Assembly: GCA_905235675.1 (NCBI GenBank)
Contig: CAJONC010000004.1
Location: forward strand, 1-64,000
DNA length: 64,000 nucleotides
From: an uncultured Bacteroidales bacterium
GTDB taxonomy: Bacteria; Bacteroidota; Bacteroidia; Bacteroidales; UBA932
Direction of reading: 5' to 3'
Within the stretch, counting starts at the first letter, position 1, and every line of letters starts with the position of its first letter. Below the pieces are notes generated by a model, which was not told the DNA's origin, did no database searches, and saw nothing but the letters and a program-made list of their open reading frames with translations. The position numbers and the translations under genes were made by a program. Shown here in pieces: positions 9,187 to 17,860 of this stretch.

Positions 9187-9708
9187 ATGGTAATCAAAGA
9201 AAACGTTCTATCTCAACGGGATTATGAAAAGTTGTGCAAAACGCCGCAGGAGGTTTGCAGTATGGTCTCCAATGACCTCAGGGTTAAAGGTGTTTCACGG
9301 CGCAAGGCGGCGGAACGCCTTGGTGTAAAGCCTTCCGTAGTGTCAATACAACTGTCCGGAAAGAAGTACTTCGGCGCGCGCACTGCCCTGAAGTACTCAG
9401 AAGAATTCGGCTACAATTACACCTTCCTGAAAACAGGGCTGGGCTACCTCAATGCCAATCCTGAGCGTGATTCTTGGATTGTCGCAAGTGCAGGTCCATC
9501 CGCCCGGTCGCGTTCGGTAGCCGGCAAGTATATGAAGAACAAGGCATTGCAGGAGAAGATTGAGGTGTTGCAAAAAAGTGTCAGTACTTTGGAGAAAGAA
9601 CGGGACAGGGCGCTCAAGGCTCTCGAAACCGAAAAGTTGCGAAATGAAAAACTTAGTATCCGCATAGAAAGACTGATGGACAAGATGGAACAAACAGGGG
9701 CTCTATAG
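9187..9708 (+). CDS. Helix-turn-helix protein with C-terminal coiled coil
   Basis: The protein has 173 residues. Residues 20-80 form a Cro/XRE-like DNA-binding unit: RRKAAERLGVKPSVVSIQLSG fits a turn between two helices, and the KYFGARTALKYSEEFGYN part resembles phage-type HTH proteins of Bacteroidetes. Residues 118-170 are highly charged, with leucines at heptad spacing (LQEKIEVLQKSVSTLEKE), so a dimerising coiled coil is likely. It is transcribed divergently from the RHS gene and shares its intergenic region, so it could regulate the toxin. That link is positional only. I assign no precise family. Confidence 0.75.
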   Translation: MVIKENVLSQRDYEKLCKTPQEVCSMVSNDLRVKGVSRRKAAERLGVKPSVVSIQLSGKKYFGARTALKYSEEFGYNYTFLKTGLGYLNANPERDSWIVASAGPSARSRSVAGKYMKNKALQEKIEVLQKSVSTLEKERDRALKALETEKLRNEKLSIRIERLMDKMEQTGAL

Positions 9709-9742
9709 AATGAAAAATAACATCCGCCCCAGTCGCATTACC

Positions 9743-10417
9743 TTACATCCAGCTGAAATTATCCTTTCCGGCACCAATCTCGAAGTGATATTTCACGATG
9801 CCCAGATCAACATGGAGGTAACTGGAGATGGCAAACAGTGTTTTGGCTTCAACAACATTGCCGGAATGCAGGATGAACTTGAACTTCTGCTGATTCACGG
9901 CGGTAGGGGCCAGAAGGGCAGCCTCCATTCCGGCCTTGAACCACTCCGGGGGAACTCCTTCGCATTCATAGAACTGTTCCACCGGTTTTTGGGGGTGCTG
10001 CACTCCTGGGATAGTGCCGTAGCCAAGGGCAATCACGCAATGGACCGTATCGCCGTCCCTCAGCGTGAACGTCCCGGGAATCTTCTTGTAGGTGAGGCCC
10101 ACCCAACAGGTGTTGAGTCCCAGCGTCTGTGCCAGAAGTACAAGTTCCTCACCAAAGTAGCCGACTTTTTCCTCGACCTCTTTTCCCTTGGGACCCGCCA
10201 TGACAAAATAGTTCTTCACGCCGGAGAACTGTCCATATTTCCACATGCCGATAGAGAACGCCTTGGGTTCATCCAGCACCAGTTGGATATTCAGTCCCTG
10301 TTCTGCGTTGATCCGTTCGATATCTGCCCTGAGCGTAGCCACCTTGGGCTCCTCAATCGGCCTGTCCGTGTACTTGCGCACAGAATGCCGCGCCTTGATT
10401 GCTTCGTTAAATTCCAT
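9743..10417 (-). CDS. Nitroreductase-family flavoprotein (TM1586-like)
   Basis: The protein has 224 residues from MEFNEAIKARHSVRKYTDRP. The RxSVRxY(x)RPI beginning is the FMN-phosphate-binding start of nitroreductases. The mid-region (VEEKVGYFGEELVLLAQTLGLNT) matches the TM1586 branch, in which one chain carries two half-domains, and a second conserved part (ALLAPTAVNQQKFKF) is the SxxNxQPxxF-like element. It probably reduces quinones or nitro compounds with NAD(P)H in the cytoplasm. A -7 box TAAATTTG (10432-10439, minus strand) lies 14 nt before the chosen ATG. A longer in-frame start would cross the promoter, so I reject it. Confidence 0.85.
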   Translation of the reverse strand: MEFNEAIKARHSVRKYTDRPIEEPKVATLRADIERINAEQGLNIQLVLDEPKAFSIGMWKYGQFSGVKNYFVMAGPKGKEVEEKVGYFGEELVLLAQTLGLNTCWVGLTYKKIPGTFTLRDGDTVHCVIALGYGTIPGVQHPQKPVEQFYECEGVPPEWFKAGMEAALLAPTAVNQQKFKFILHSGNVVEAKTLFAISSYLHVDLGIVKYHFEIGAGKDNFSWM

Positions 10418-10499
10418 GGATTCGAAATTACCAAATTTAAACAAAATACGCAAGCTGATTGTCGCTCCCACCGCCCGGCGTGACCGGGCCGAAAGGCTA

Positions 10500-10664
10500 T
10501 CACCTCATCGAGTTCAGAATCTGGGAAGTCTGGCTCCAGTAGAAGAATGCCTCGGGGTTCGTTTTTTTCAGTTTATTCAGCTTTGTAGATAGTGGACTCT
10601 CCACGGCGAGCGACTGAACGCGCTGGACGTCACCATCATAACGGACGGGATATTCAACATTCAT
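10500..10664 (-). CDS. Small ORF (54 aa) behind the AbiEi-like gene
   Basis: The ORF begins at ATG 10664, 15 bp after the stop of the AbiEi-like gene on the same strand, and ends with TGA at 10500-10502. It encodes a basic, polar peptide (MNVEYPVRYDGDVQRVQS and so on, ending QILNSMR). I do not recognise it. The position is where an AbiEii nucleotidyltransferase toxin would normally sit, but it shows none of the GGTSLSK or DVD motifs. It may be an unrelated small partner or the eroded end of a lost gene. A GC hairpin (10473-10489) follows, without a T-run. Confidence 0.45.
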   Translation of the reverse strand: MNVEYPVRYDGDVQRVQSLAVESPLSTKLNKLKKTNPEAFFYWSQTSQILNSMR

Positions 10665-10679
10665 GACCAGGCAAGAGAC

Positions 10680-11414
10680 CTACTCTCCGGAAGTATCATG
10701 GTTGTTTGTTTTTATTATTCGTTCAATCTTCTCTGCCACTCCACGGCGGTGAGCGTAGCGAAGCAGCGTTTTTGTGTTAATTGTATAATCGCTCATTGCG
10801 GTTTCGTAAATATAGAAGGTTTCGCTACCCTGGAGGTAGTAAAACTCTTCGTCACAAAGGATATCGACGAGAACTTTTTCTATCTTGGGCACACGGACAC
10901 CGTATGTTTCAGTCAACGGAGACTGGCTGATAAGCGGACGGATGACAATAAAATCCCGTCCGAAGGCAAGATGCACCAGCTCATCCCTGGACGGAGTCCG
11001 GAAAACCAACTGCTCCGTCATTGATTCGAGCGTATCCGCAGCATCCCTGAATCCGTCCTTTTCCACATATACGAGCGTCATTCTCACATTGGGGATATGA
11101 TGCATCAGCGGCAGGATGGCACTGACATCCCACACAGATAGCTTCAATAACGGAAACTCGGCTTTTAGTTGCAGATAAAGAGACTTGCTTCCCTCAGTCG
11201 GCTGTATAATAAAATGCTGCTTGGATCCACTATGTGTCTTGTACTTGCCTCTTTCAAGCATCTCTATCGTGCCGGAACGGACAAGACGCTGAAGCGTCTT
11301 GTCAATGGATGAGGATGAAACGCCGCAGGATACAAGCGCGTCTGAAAGTTCGCTTTTCAAAAAACCTTCCTCTTTGCCCGTAGCAAAAGCCGTGATAAGT
11401 TGAGCCGTTGTCAT
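10680..11414 (-). CDS. AbiEi-like winged-helix antitoxin/repressor (DUF6577-like), orphan
   Basis: The protein has 244 residues. Residues 1-75 form a winged helix that ends in the KYKT wing typical of AbiEi antitoxins (SSIDKTLQRLVRSGTIEMLERGKY). The rest resembles the AbiEi C-terminal domain (VWDVSAILPLMHHIPNVRMTLVYVEKDG). In AbiE systems this protein represses its own operon and neutralises a nucleotidyltransferase. Here no AbiEii gene is adjacent, only a 54-residue ORF. I chose ATG 11414 because a -7 box (11422-11429) ends 7 nt upstream; an ATG at 11444 would lie upstream of the promoter. Two operator-like palindromes adjoin that box. Confidence 0.75.
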   Translation of the reverse strand: MTTAQLITAFATGKEEGFLKSELSDALVSCGVSSSSIDKTLQRLVRSGTIEMLERGKYKTHSGSKQHFIIQPTEGSKSLYLQLKAEFPLLKLSVWDVSAILPLMHHIPNVRMTLVYVEKDGFRDAADTLESMTEQLVFRTPSRDELVHLAFGRDFIVIRPLISQSPLTETYGVRVPKIEKVLVDILCDEEFYYLQGSETFYIYETAMSDYTINTKTLLRYAHRRGVAEKIERIIKTNNHDTSGE

Positions 11415-11421
11415 AGCGATG

Positions 11422-11472
11422 CAAATATAGGACATTTTTGTCATTTAAAAAATAAAAGTGACAAATTTGTCC
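11422..11472 (-). promoter_or_regulatory. Promoter and twin operators of the AbiEi-like gene
   Basis: On the minus strand TATATTTG (11422-11429) is the -7 box. Immediately upstream lie GGACATTTTTGTC (11430-11442) and GACAAATTTGTCC (11460-11472). The second contains the perfect 12-bp palindrome GACAAATTTGTC, and the first matches it at 11 of 13 positions. Their centres are 30 bp apart, about three helical turns, as expected for cooperative repressor binding. Confidence 0.65.
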
Positions 11473-11547
11473 TTTTTTTAAAAAGTATACCAATTCTCGA
11501 AAAGCAGGTCATGTAGACAAAAAGCAGGATGGGCTCAACGCAAAGTC

Positions 11548-12726
11548 TCAGACCTTGAGAAAAATTTTCTTCTTGTAAAGGAAGTAGAGGAACAGCCATC
11601 CGAGGGTGAGGAAACCAAGATTCCATACGACTTTGCCCCACTCCGGCGACATGAGGCCGCAGAGCCCTTCGAGGAAGAAGTTCGTGGCGTAGCGGAAGTC
11701 GATTATGCGCGGGAACATGAAGATGGCGATGGAATTCATGCCGACGACGACAAGCGGAAACGCCCATTTCTTCCATCCTTTAACGTCGATAATCCAGTAG
11801 AAAACCGCGAACATTGCGAGCGAATATGCGCCCACGACCAGCACGAAGCTGCTGCTCCACAACTTCTTGTTAATCGGGAACCAGCGAGACCAGAGCAGTC
11901 CGAGAGTCAGCATAACCGCCGATGCCGCCAGCATCCACAGCACCTTGCGACCGCCGCTGATGCCCTTTGCTCCCACCGTAGCGCGAGCATCGCTGCACCG
12001 CACCCATTCTCCGGTGAACATCCCCAGCATCGCGGTGACGATTGCAGGAACGGTGCTCAGGACGCCCTCCGGGTCGAACACGCCGCCGTCGCCCTTGTAG
12101 AGGTGCCCGGGGAAAAGGCAGCGGTCCACATAGCCCACGAGGTTGCCCTCGAACGAGAAAGGATCCGCCCCCGGAGGCGCGTCGGGAGCCGGCACGAAGC
12201 GGAGCAGCAGCCAGTAGCCGACCAGCAGCACGACGGCAATCACAGCTCGCGCCGACGGTCTGAAATTGATGAACAGCAGTGCGGCGAACATCCACGCAAG
12301 ACCTATCCTTCCGAGCACGCTGCAGTAGCGCAGGTCGCTGAAATGGAACTTCAGCAGCCCGTTGCAGATGAGTCCGAGGAAGACCAGCACGAGTGCGCGT
12401 TTGAAAATCCTAAGGTAAATTTTCAGGCGCGGGGTGCCTTTTGCCTGCTGCCTGGCGTAAGAGAACGGAAAGGAAATGCCGGCGATGAAGAGGAACAACG
12501 GGAAAATGGTGTCGTGATGATGCAGACCGTCCCAGCCCACATGCCGCATCTGAACCGCGAGCCAGCAATCCCCGCCACCAGGGAAAAGATTGCAGATGGA
12601 TATGATAAGCGCCGAAAGCCCTATGATGAACAGCATGTCGAAGCCTCTCAGCGCATCGAGGCTCGCCAGGCGCTGACTGCCCGGCTGTGGAAGGCTGATG
12701 ATCTGATTTCCCGATTGCTGCTTCAT
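11548..12726 (-). CDS. Heparan-alpha-glucosaminide N-acetyltransferase-like membrane acyltransferase (DUF5009)
   Basis: The 392-residue integral membrane protein has about ten hydrophobic segments. It begins with the family signature ASLDALRGFDMLFIIG (residues 21-36). A conserved His-rich loop (WDGLHHHDTIFPLFLF, near 66-81) carries the likely catalytic histidine that transfers acetyl groups across the membrane in HGSNAT relatives. The family is common in Bacteroidetes, where it probably acetylates sugars outside the cytoplasm; the acceptor cannot be read from sequence. It is a single gene between the AbiEi-like locus and tmRNA. Confidence 0.87.
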   Translation of the reverse strand: MKQQSGNQIISLPQPGSQRLASLDALRGFDMLFIIGLSALIISICNLFPGGGDCWLAVQMRHVGWDGLHHHDTIFPLFLFIAGISFPFSYARQQAKGTPRLKIYLRIFKRALVLVFLGLICNGLLKFHFSDLRYCSVLGRIGLAWMFAALLFINFRPSARAVIAVVLLVGYWLLLRFVPAPDAPPGADPFSFEGNLVGYVDRCLFPGHLYKGDGGVFDPEGVLSTVPAIVTAMLGMFTGEWVRCSDARATVGAKGISGGRKVLWMLAASAVMLTLGLLWSRWFPINKKLWSSSFVLVVGAYSLAMFAVFYWIIDVKGWKKWAFPLVVVGMNSIAIFMFPRIIDFRYATNFFLEGLCGLMSPEWGKVVWNLGFLTLGWLFLYFLYKKKIFLKV

Positions 12727-12746
12727 AATTGGTGTCCTTTTCAGCT

Positions 12747-12765
12747 AAAAGGCTGATCCTCAGCC
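12747..12765 (-). terminator. Terminator of tmRNA
   Basis: The stem GGCTGA (12751-12756), loop TCC and TCAGCC (12760-12765) read on the minus strand are followed by TTTTAG. They lie 8 bases past the mature 3' end of tmRNA. Confidence 0.75.
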
Positions 12766-12772
12766 GTCCTTG

Positions 12773-13166
12773 TGGAGATGGGCGGACTCGAACCGCCGTC
12801 CAAACAAAGTCCCGATGGGCTTTCTACACGCTTATTCTTCCTTTGGTTGTCGGCGGGGCCCGGCCGGAAGACGGGCAAGACCCAACTTATCCCCTGAATC
12901 TTGGCGCGGTTTAAGGGAGTCCCCGCGTGCAGGCTTCTTGAATGATACCCCTTGACCCGAACATGGAAGCCCTAAAGCCGGAGGGATACTCGTCGGCGGC
13001 GCAGCCTTGGCGTCCCGATTAAGCTAATCCGCTTGGCAGATTAGGCAGCGAGTGCATAGTTGCTGTTGCCAGCTAAATTTTTGTCGGTTGAGATTAACGG
13101 GCCAGCCTCCGAAAGCCCGGCGTGCTTACCTACCAAGATCAATGCTGTCAAAACCAAAACATCCCC
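12773..13166 (-). ncRNA. ssrA: tmRNA (transfer-messenger RNA)
   Basis: The 5' end GGGGATG (13166-13160) pairs with CATCTCC at the 3' end, giving the tRNA-like acceptor stem with discriminator A at 12773. The T-arm GTTCGAGTCC lies just before it. The tag reading frame is 13070-13041 on the minus strand: it encodes GNSNYALAA and stops at TAA (13043-13041), after the alanine supplied by charged tmRNA. The tag resembles the NYALAA-ending tags of Bacteroidetes. A CCA end is not encoded. tmRNA with SmpB rescues stalled ribosomes and marks products for proteolysis. A -7 box TAAATTTG (13180-13187) lies 13 nt before the mature 5' end. Confidence 0.96.
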
Positions 13167-13179
13167 GGTAGAAAGTGTG

Positions 13180-13187
13180 CAAATTTA
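13180..13187 (-). promoter_or_regulatory. -7 promoter box of ssrA
   Basis: The minus strand reads TAAATTTG, 13 nt upstream of the mature tmRNA 5' end, which leaves a short precursor leader for RNase P. I see no clear -33 TTTG. Confidence 0.6.
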
Positions 13188-13230
13188 AGCATTTTTTGCT
13201 ATCTTGCAATGTACTTTAAATGACACTGAA

Positions 13231-15633
13231 ATGAAAACCTGCCGGAATCTCGCCCTGCTTGCAGCGGCCATGTTGTTATCTGTCAACATTTTCGCCCAGA
13301 ATCCCAAGGCTGATGAAAAAGCCGTCATCACATTCGGCAACGCCCGCTTCACTGTTCTGACCGACCGTCTCATCCGAATGGAATGGGCCGAAGACGGAGT
13401 CTTTGAAGACAGGGCCACGCTCGGTATTGTGAACCGCGAACTTCCCGTGCCGAAATACAGCAGCAGCGTACGCGGAGGGCAGCTTACCGTCAAAACATCC
13501 TCCCTCACCCTAAGCTATACGGGAAACGCTGTCTTCTCCGGAGACAATCTCAAGGCCAGCTTCAGGATGAACGGCCGCACGGTGGTCTGGACTCCCGGCG
13601 CCGACGACTCCGCCAATCTCAGAGGCACGGCACGTACCCTGGACGGCTGCTCGGGCCCCGACCATATCAACAAAGACAACACCGGCCTCGAGAACGGAAT
13701 ACTTTCCCGCGACGGCTGGGCGATAATCGACGAATCCGGGCGTCACGTGATTGAGGCCGACGGCTCAGACTGGGGAGGCTGGGTGGCCTGCAAGGACGGA
13801 AAGCTGCGCAAAGACCTCTATCTCTTTGCATACGGGCACGATTACAAGGCTGCCCTGAAGGACTTTACCGCCGTGGCCGGACGCATCCCCCTTCCTCCGA
13901 AATACACCCTCGGATACTGGTGGAGCCGCTACTGGGCCTACACCGACGAAGAAATGCTGGATCTCGCCCGCGAAATGCGCGGCAGGGAGATTCCCGTCGA
14001 CATCTTCATAGTCGACATGGACTGGCACGAGACCTGGAAGGGGCTTAAACCAAGGGAACGCAAGGATGCCTTCGACTGCTGGACAGGCTGGACGGGCTAT
14101 ACCTGGAACAGGAATTATTTTCCCGATCCCGAAGGCTTCCTGAAGGAACTCCACTCGCTCGGTTACAAAACCGCCCTGAACCTGCATCCGGCAGGAGGAA
14201 TACAGGTTTATGAAGACTGCTACCCGCGTTTCGTGGAAGATTATCTCAGCCGTACCGATGATTACGACGGCCCTGAGAATTATATCTTCGGAGACGAACC
14301 TTACCATTACAGGAACACCCCCGCACCCGTGCAGAAGCCGGGTTACCACGCCCCCGTGCCTTTCCGCATCGACCAGAAAGCCTGGGCCGATGCCTATTTC
14401 AACAGCGTCCTGCATCCGATAGAAGATATGGGGGTGGATTTCTGGTGGCTCGACTGGCAGCAGTACAAGACAAGCCGTTATATTGACGGATTGAGCAACA
14501 CATACTGGCTCAACTGGGTGTTCTGGAACGACAAGGTCCGCCAAAGCAGGCACAAAGGCAAAGAGGCCGACCGTCCGCTGATATACCACCGCTGGGGAGG
14601 GCTTGGAAGCCACCGCTATCAACTGGGATTTTCCGGCGACACCCACGAAAGCTGGGCCGTACTGGGATTCCTGCCATACTTCACTTCCACCGCATCCAAT
14701 GTCGGTTACGGCTACTGGGGCCATGACATAGGAGGGCATTACCAGCCGGGGCCGGACACCCATCCCACTGATCCCGAGATGCTTACCCGCTGGGTTCAGT
14801 ACGGAGTCTTCTGCCCCTTGTTCAAGACGCATTCCACAAACGATCCCAAGTTCGACAGACGAATCTGGGCTTATCCGGACCATTATGAATACATGAAGGA
14901 AGCGATAGTTCTTCGCTATGCGCTGTCCCCCTACATCTATACCGCGGCAAGGGAGGCCTACGACACCGGCGTATCCATCAGCCGTCCGCTTTACTACGAC
15001 TATCCCGAAAGCGCCCCCGCCTATGAATGGAAGGAAGAATTCATGTTCGGCGACAGGATACTCGCCACCGTGCTCTGCGAGCCGATGAAGGACGGCAGGA
15101 CAGAAAGGAAGATGTGGTTCCCCTCAGGGTGCGACTGGTACGACATGGCCCACCACAGGACCGAAAAAGGCGGAACCGTACGCACGCTATACTATGGCAT
15201 AGACGAAAATCCCTGGTATGTCAAGGCCGGTTCCATCCTTCCCCTTGCCGACAAAGGAATACGGAACATGCAGGAAGAACGCGAAGGGCTGAGGCTCCTG
15301 GTAATCCCCGGAAAGGGAAAGAGCAGCTATACCCTTTATGAAGATGACGGCATTTCGCAGGCTTATGAAGAAGATTTTGCCACCACGCTCATTACCAAGG
15401 AAAGCAACGCGCGCGGGTGGAGAATTACCGTGGATGCCCGCAAAGGGCAGTATAAGGGGATGCTTAGGAAGCGTCAGATCAGCATACTGCTTGAAGGCGA
15501 GAGCGCGATTCCGTCGAAAGTTCTGCTTAACGGAACGGCCGCAGGGGAATCCGTAGCGGAAGACGGCAGGGTGAAGATTACCCTTCCCGCGACTCCCGCG
15601 GACAGCAAGACCATTATAGACATAATTAAATAA
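13231..15633 (+). CDS. GH31 family glycoside hydrolase, exported
   Basis: The protein has 800 residues from [10 protein letters not shown]; residues 1-23 are a signal peptide ending FAQ. The N-terminal beta-domain (30-220) precedes a GH31 barrel. Catalytic features are the nucleophile Asp in WWLDWQ (about residue 408) and the acid/base Asp in FSGDTHESW (about 470), followed by the family block [10 protein letters not shown]-terminal beta-domains complete it. GH31 enzymes remove alpha-linked glucose, xylose or galactose from non-reducing ends. The nucleophile context (WxDWQ rather than DxNE) fits a less usual subfamily. Seven bases separate its stop from glpK, so it is in one operon with glycerol uptake and phosphorylation, which points to an alpha-glycosyl-glycerol substrate. 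The in-frame ATG at 13204 would put residues in front of the signal peptide, so I reject it. Confidence 0.92.
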   Translation: MKTCRNLALLAAAMLLSVNIFAQNPKADEKAVITFGNARFTVLTDRLIRMEWAEDGVFEDRATLGIVNRELPVPKYSSSVRGGQLTVKTSSLTLSYTGNAVFSGDNLKASFRMNGRTVVWTPGADDSANLRGTARTLDGCSGPDHINKDNTGLENGILSRDGWAIIDESGRHVIEADGSDWGGWVACKDGKLRKDLYLFAYGHDYKAALKDFTAVAGRIPLPPKYTLGYWWSRYWAYTDEEMLDLAREMRGREIPVDIFIVDMDWHETWKGLKPRERKDAFDCWTGWTGYTWNRNYFPDPEGFLKELHSLGYKTALNLHPAGGIQVYEDCYPRFVEDYLSRTDDYDGPENYIFGDEPYHYRNTPAPVQKPGYHAPVPFRIDQKAWADAYFNSVLHPIEDMGVDFWWLDWQQYKTSRYIDGLSNTYWLNWVFWNDKVRQSRHKGKEADRPLIYHRWGGLGSHRYQLGFSGDTHESWAVLGFLPYFTSTASNVGYGYWGHDIGGHYQPGPDTHPTDPEMLTRWVQYGVFCPLFKTHSTNDPKFDRRIWAYPDHYEYMKEAIVLRYALSPYIYTAAREAYDTGVSISRPLYYDYPESAPAYEWKEEFMFGDRILATVLCEPMKDGRTERKMWFPSGCDWYDMAHHRTEKGGTVRTLYYGIDENPWYVKAGSILPLADKGIRNMQEEREGLRLLVIPGKGKSSYTLYEDDGISQAYEEDFATTLITKESNARGWRITVDARKGQYKGMLRKRQISILLEGESAIPSKVLLNGTAAGESVAEDGRVKITLPATPADSKTIIDIIK

Positions 15634-15640
15634 CATTCTG

Positions 15641-17116
15641 ATGAATAACTTCATTCTCGCCCTCGACCAGGGCACAAGTTCTTCCAGGGCGATAGTTTTC
15701 GACAAGGCCGGAAACGTATGCTCCACAGCCCAGATGGAATTCACGCAGTACTTCCCCAAACCGGGATGGGTGGAGCACGACCCTATGGAAATCTGGTCTT
15801 CGGAAGCGGCAGTAATGACCGAAGCCGTGTCCAAGATAGGACTCGGAGGATCCGACCTCGCCGCCATAGGCATCACCAACCAACGCGAAACCACCATAGT
15901 ATGGGACGCCCGCACAGGAAAACCTGTATACAATGCAATAGTCTGGCAGGACAGGCGCACCGCGGAATTCTGCGACAGCCTCAAAGCCCGCGAAGGGCTT
16001 GCCGAAACCATACGCGCCAAGACCGGACTGCTCCCCGACGCATATTTCTCCGGCACCAAGATAAAATGGATACTCGACAACGTGCCGGGAGCACGTGCTG
16101 ACGCCGAAGCGGGGCATCTCCGTTTCGGCACGGTGGACAGCTGGCTTGTATGGCAGCTCACCAAAGGCAAGGTCCACATTACCGACGTAAGCAATGCTTC
16201 ACGCACTATGATATTCAATATCAACACGTTGCAGTGGGACGACGAGCTGCTCGACCTGCTCGGCATTCCGGCCTCCATGCTCCCTGAAGTAAAATCCTCT
16301 TCGGAAGTTTACGGACACACCGGTATCTTCGGGAAGGACGTTGCCATCGCGGGCATTGCCGGCGACCAGCAGGCGGCGCTTTTCGGCCAGATGTGCACCA
16401 CGCCGGGCTCGGTCAAAAATACTTATGGAACAGGCTGCTTCCTGCTGATGAACACGGGCGCCAAGCCCATACTTTCGAAAAACCGCTTGCTTACCACAGT
16501 TGCCTGGAAGATAGGAAACAGCGTGAATTATGCCCTTGAAGGATCCATTTTCGTGGGAGGTTCGGTGGTGCAGTGGCTTCGCGACGGGCTTGGAATAATC
16601 AAAAGCTCTTCGGAGGTCGAAGCCCTCGCCGCATCCGTTCCCGACAACGGCGGAGTATATTTCGTGCCGGCCCTCACCGGCATGGGAGCCCCCTACTGGG
16701 ACCAGTACGCCCACGGAACCATCTGCGGCCTCACGAGGGGATCCACAGCCGCCCATATAGCCCGTGCAGCCCTCGAAGGGATAGCCTTCCAGACCATGGA
16801 CATAGTGGAAGCCATGGAGAAGGATGCGGGCGTAAACCTCTGCGAACTGAAAGTGGACGGAGGAGCGTCGCGCAACAACCTGCTGATGCAGTTCCAGGCC
16901 GATGTCCTCGGTTCAAGGGTGGTGCGCCCCGCGGTGACCGAAACCACAGGCAAGGGGGCTGCCTACCTCGCGGGACTCGCAGTTGGCTTCTGGAAGTCCA
17001 CCGACGAAATCCGCGGCCAGTGGCAGGCGGAAAGGGTGTTCTCCCCCTCCGAAAGCGATGTTTCCGCGCTCAAGGCGGGATGGAAGGATGCGATAGAAAG
17101 GACGATTAACAAATAA
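15641..17116 (+). CDS. glpK: Glycerol kinase
   Basis: The protein has 491 residues, the usual length. The ATPase phosphate-1 loop [14 protein letters not shown] is at 8-21. [12 protein letters not shown] (near 79) and IVWQDRR (near 103) bind glycerol, and DQQAALFGQ and GGASRNN complete the FGGY pattern. The enzyme phosphorylates glycerol to glycerol-3-phosphate in the cytoplasm. It lies between GH31 and the glycerol facilitator gene with very short gaps (7 and 6 bp). No glycerol-3-phosphate dehydrogenase gene is in the window, so the next step must be encoded elsewhere. Confidence 0.97.
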   Translation: MNNFILALDQGTSSSRAIVFDKAGNVCSTAQMEFTQYFPKPGWVEHDPMEIWSSEAAVMTEAVSKIGLGGSDLAAIGITNQRETTIVWDARTGKPVYNAIVWQDRRTAEFCDSLKAREGLAETIRAKTGLLPDAYFSGTKIKWILDNVPGARADAEAGHLRFGTVDSWLVWQLTKGKVHITDVSNASRTMIFNINTLQWDDELLDLLGIPASMLPEVKSSSEVYGHTGIFGKDVAIAGIAGDQQAALFGQMCTTPGSVKNTYGTGCFLLMNTGAKPILSKNRLLTTVAWKIGNSVNYALEGSIFVGGSVVQWLRDGLGIIKSSSEVEALAASVPDNGGVYFVPALTGMGAPYWDQYAHGTICGLTRGSTAAHIARAALEGIAFQTMDIVEAMEKDAGVNLCELKVDGGASRNNLLMQFQADVLGSRVVRPAVTETTGKGAAYLAGLAVGFWKSTDEIRGQWQAERVFSPSESDVSALKAGWKDAIERTINK

Positions 17117-17122
17117 AAGGAT

Positions 17123-17860
17123 ATGAACCAGTGTATTTTTGAATTCATAGGCACGCTGGTGCTTGTACTTCTCGGCGACGGAGTATGCGCCGCAACTTCA
17201 CTCAACAAGAGCAAGGCACAGGGTGCCGGCTGGATAGTGATAACCCTCGGATGGGGCTTCGCCGTGATGGCAGGAGTGCTTATCGCAGGACCGGTCTCGG
17301 GAGCCCATCTCAATCCCGCAGTTACCCTCGGGCTTGCAATAGCGGGGACCTTCCCCTGGGCGTCCGTGGCAGGATACATCGTGGCCCAGATGCTGGGAGG
17401 CTTTGCCGGAGCCTGCCTCGTATATGTCTTTTACAAAGACCATTACAAAGCCACATCGGACCAGCCTGACACCATGCTCGGGACATTCTGCACCGCCCCT
17501 GCAATCAGGAATAATTGGCGGAACTTCCTCTGCGAACTAATCGCCACCTGCCTGCTGATCTTCCTGATACTCGCCCTCGGCACAAAGGGAAACGCCTTTG
17601 CTGTCGCAGGCATGGCTGCATCGACGGGCGCACTCGGAGCCTTCCCCGTCACCTGCGTAATAATGTCTCTCGGCATGTCGCTTGGCGGAACAACTGGCTA
17701 CGCCCTCAACCCCGCCCGCGACCTCAGCCCGCGCTGCGCGCATGCGCTGCTTCCCATTGAAGGGAAGCGCGACAGCGACTGGTCCTATTCCTGGATTCCG
17801 GTTTTGGGACCCCTCTGCGGAGCAGCCCTTGCGGCAGGACTCTACCTGCTGGTATTCTGA
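17123..17860 (+). CDS. glpF: Glycerol uptake facilitator (aquaglyceroporin)
   Basis: The 245-residue membrane protein has six hydrophobic helices and two half-helices. The first pore motif is NPA (residues 64-66, in HLNPAVTLG). The second is NPARD (196-200, in ALNPARDLSPR); an Asp after NPAR marks glycerol-conducting members. It starts 6 bp after glpK and presumably brings glycerol into the cell for GlpK. Its last 19 bp overlap the convergent glycosyltransferase gene. Confidence 0.96.
   Translation: MNQCIFEFIGTLVLVLLGDGVCAATSLNKSKAQGAGWIVITLGWGFAVMAGVLIAGPVSGAHLNPAVTLGLAIAGTFPWASVAGYIVAQMLGGFAGACLVYVFYKDHYKATSDQPDTMLGTFCTAPAIRNNWRNFLCELIATCLLIFLILALGTKGNAFAVAGMAASTGALGAFPVTCVIMSLGMSLGGTTGYALNPARDLSPRCAHALLPIEGKRDSDWSYSWIPVLGPLCGAALAAGLYLLVF

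Noticed and set aside
12729..12955. Two short plus-strand frames near 12.8 kb
   Set aside because: They lie antisense to tmRNA, whose structure and tag are clear.
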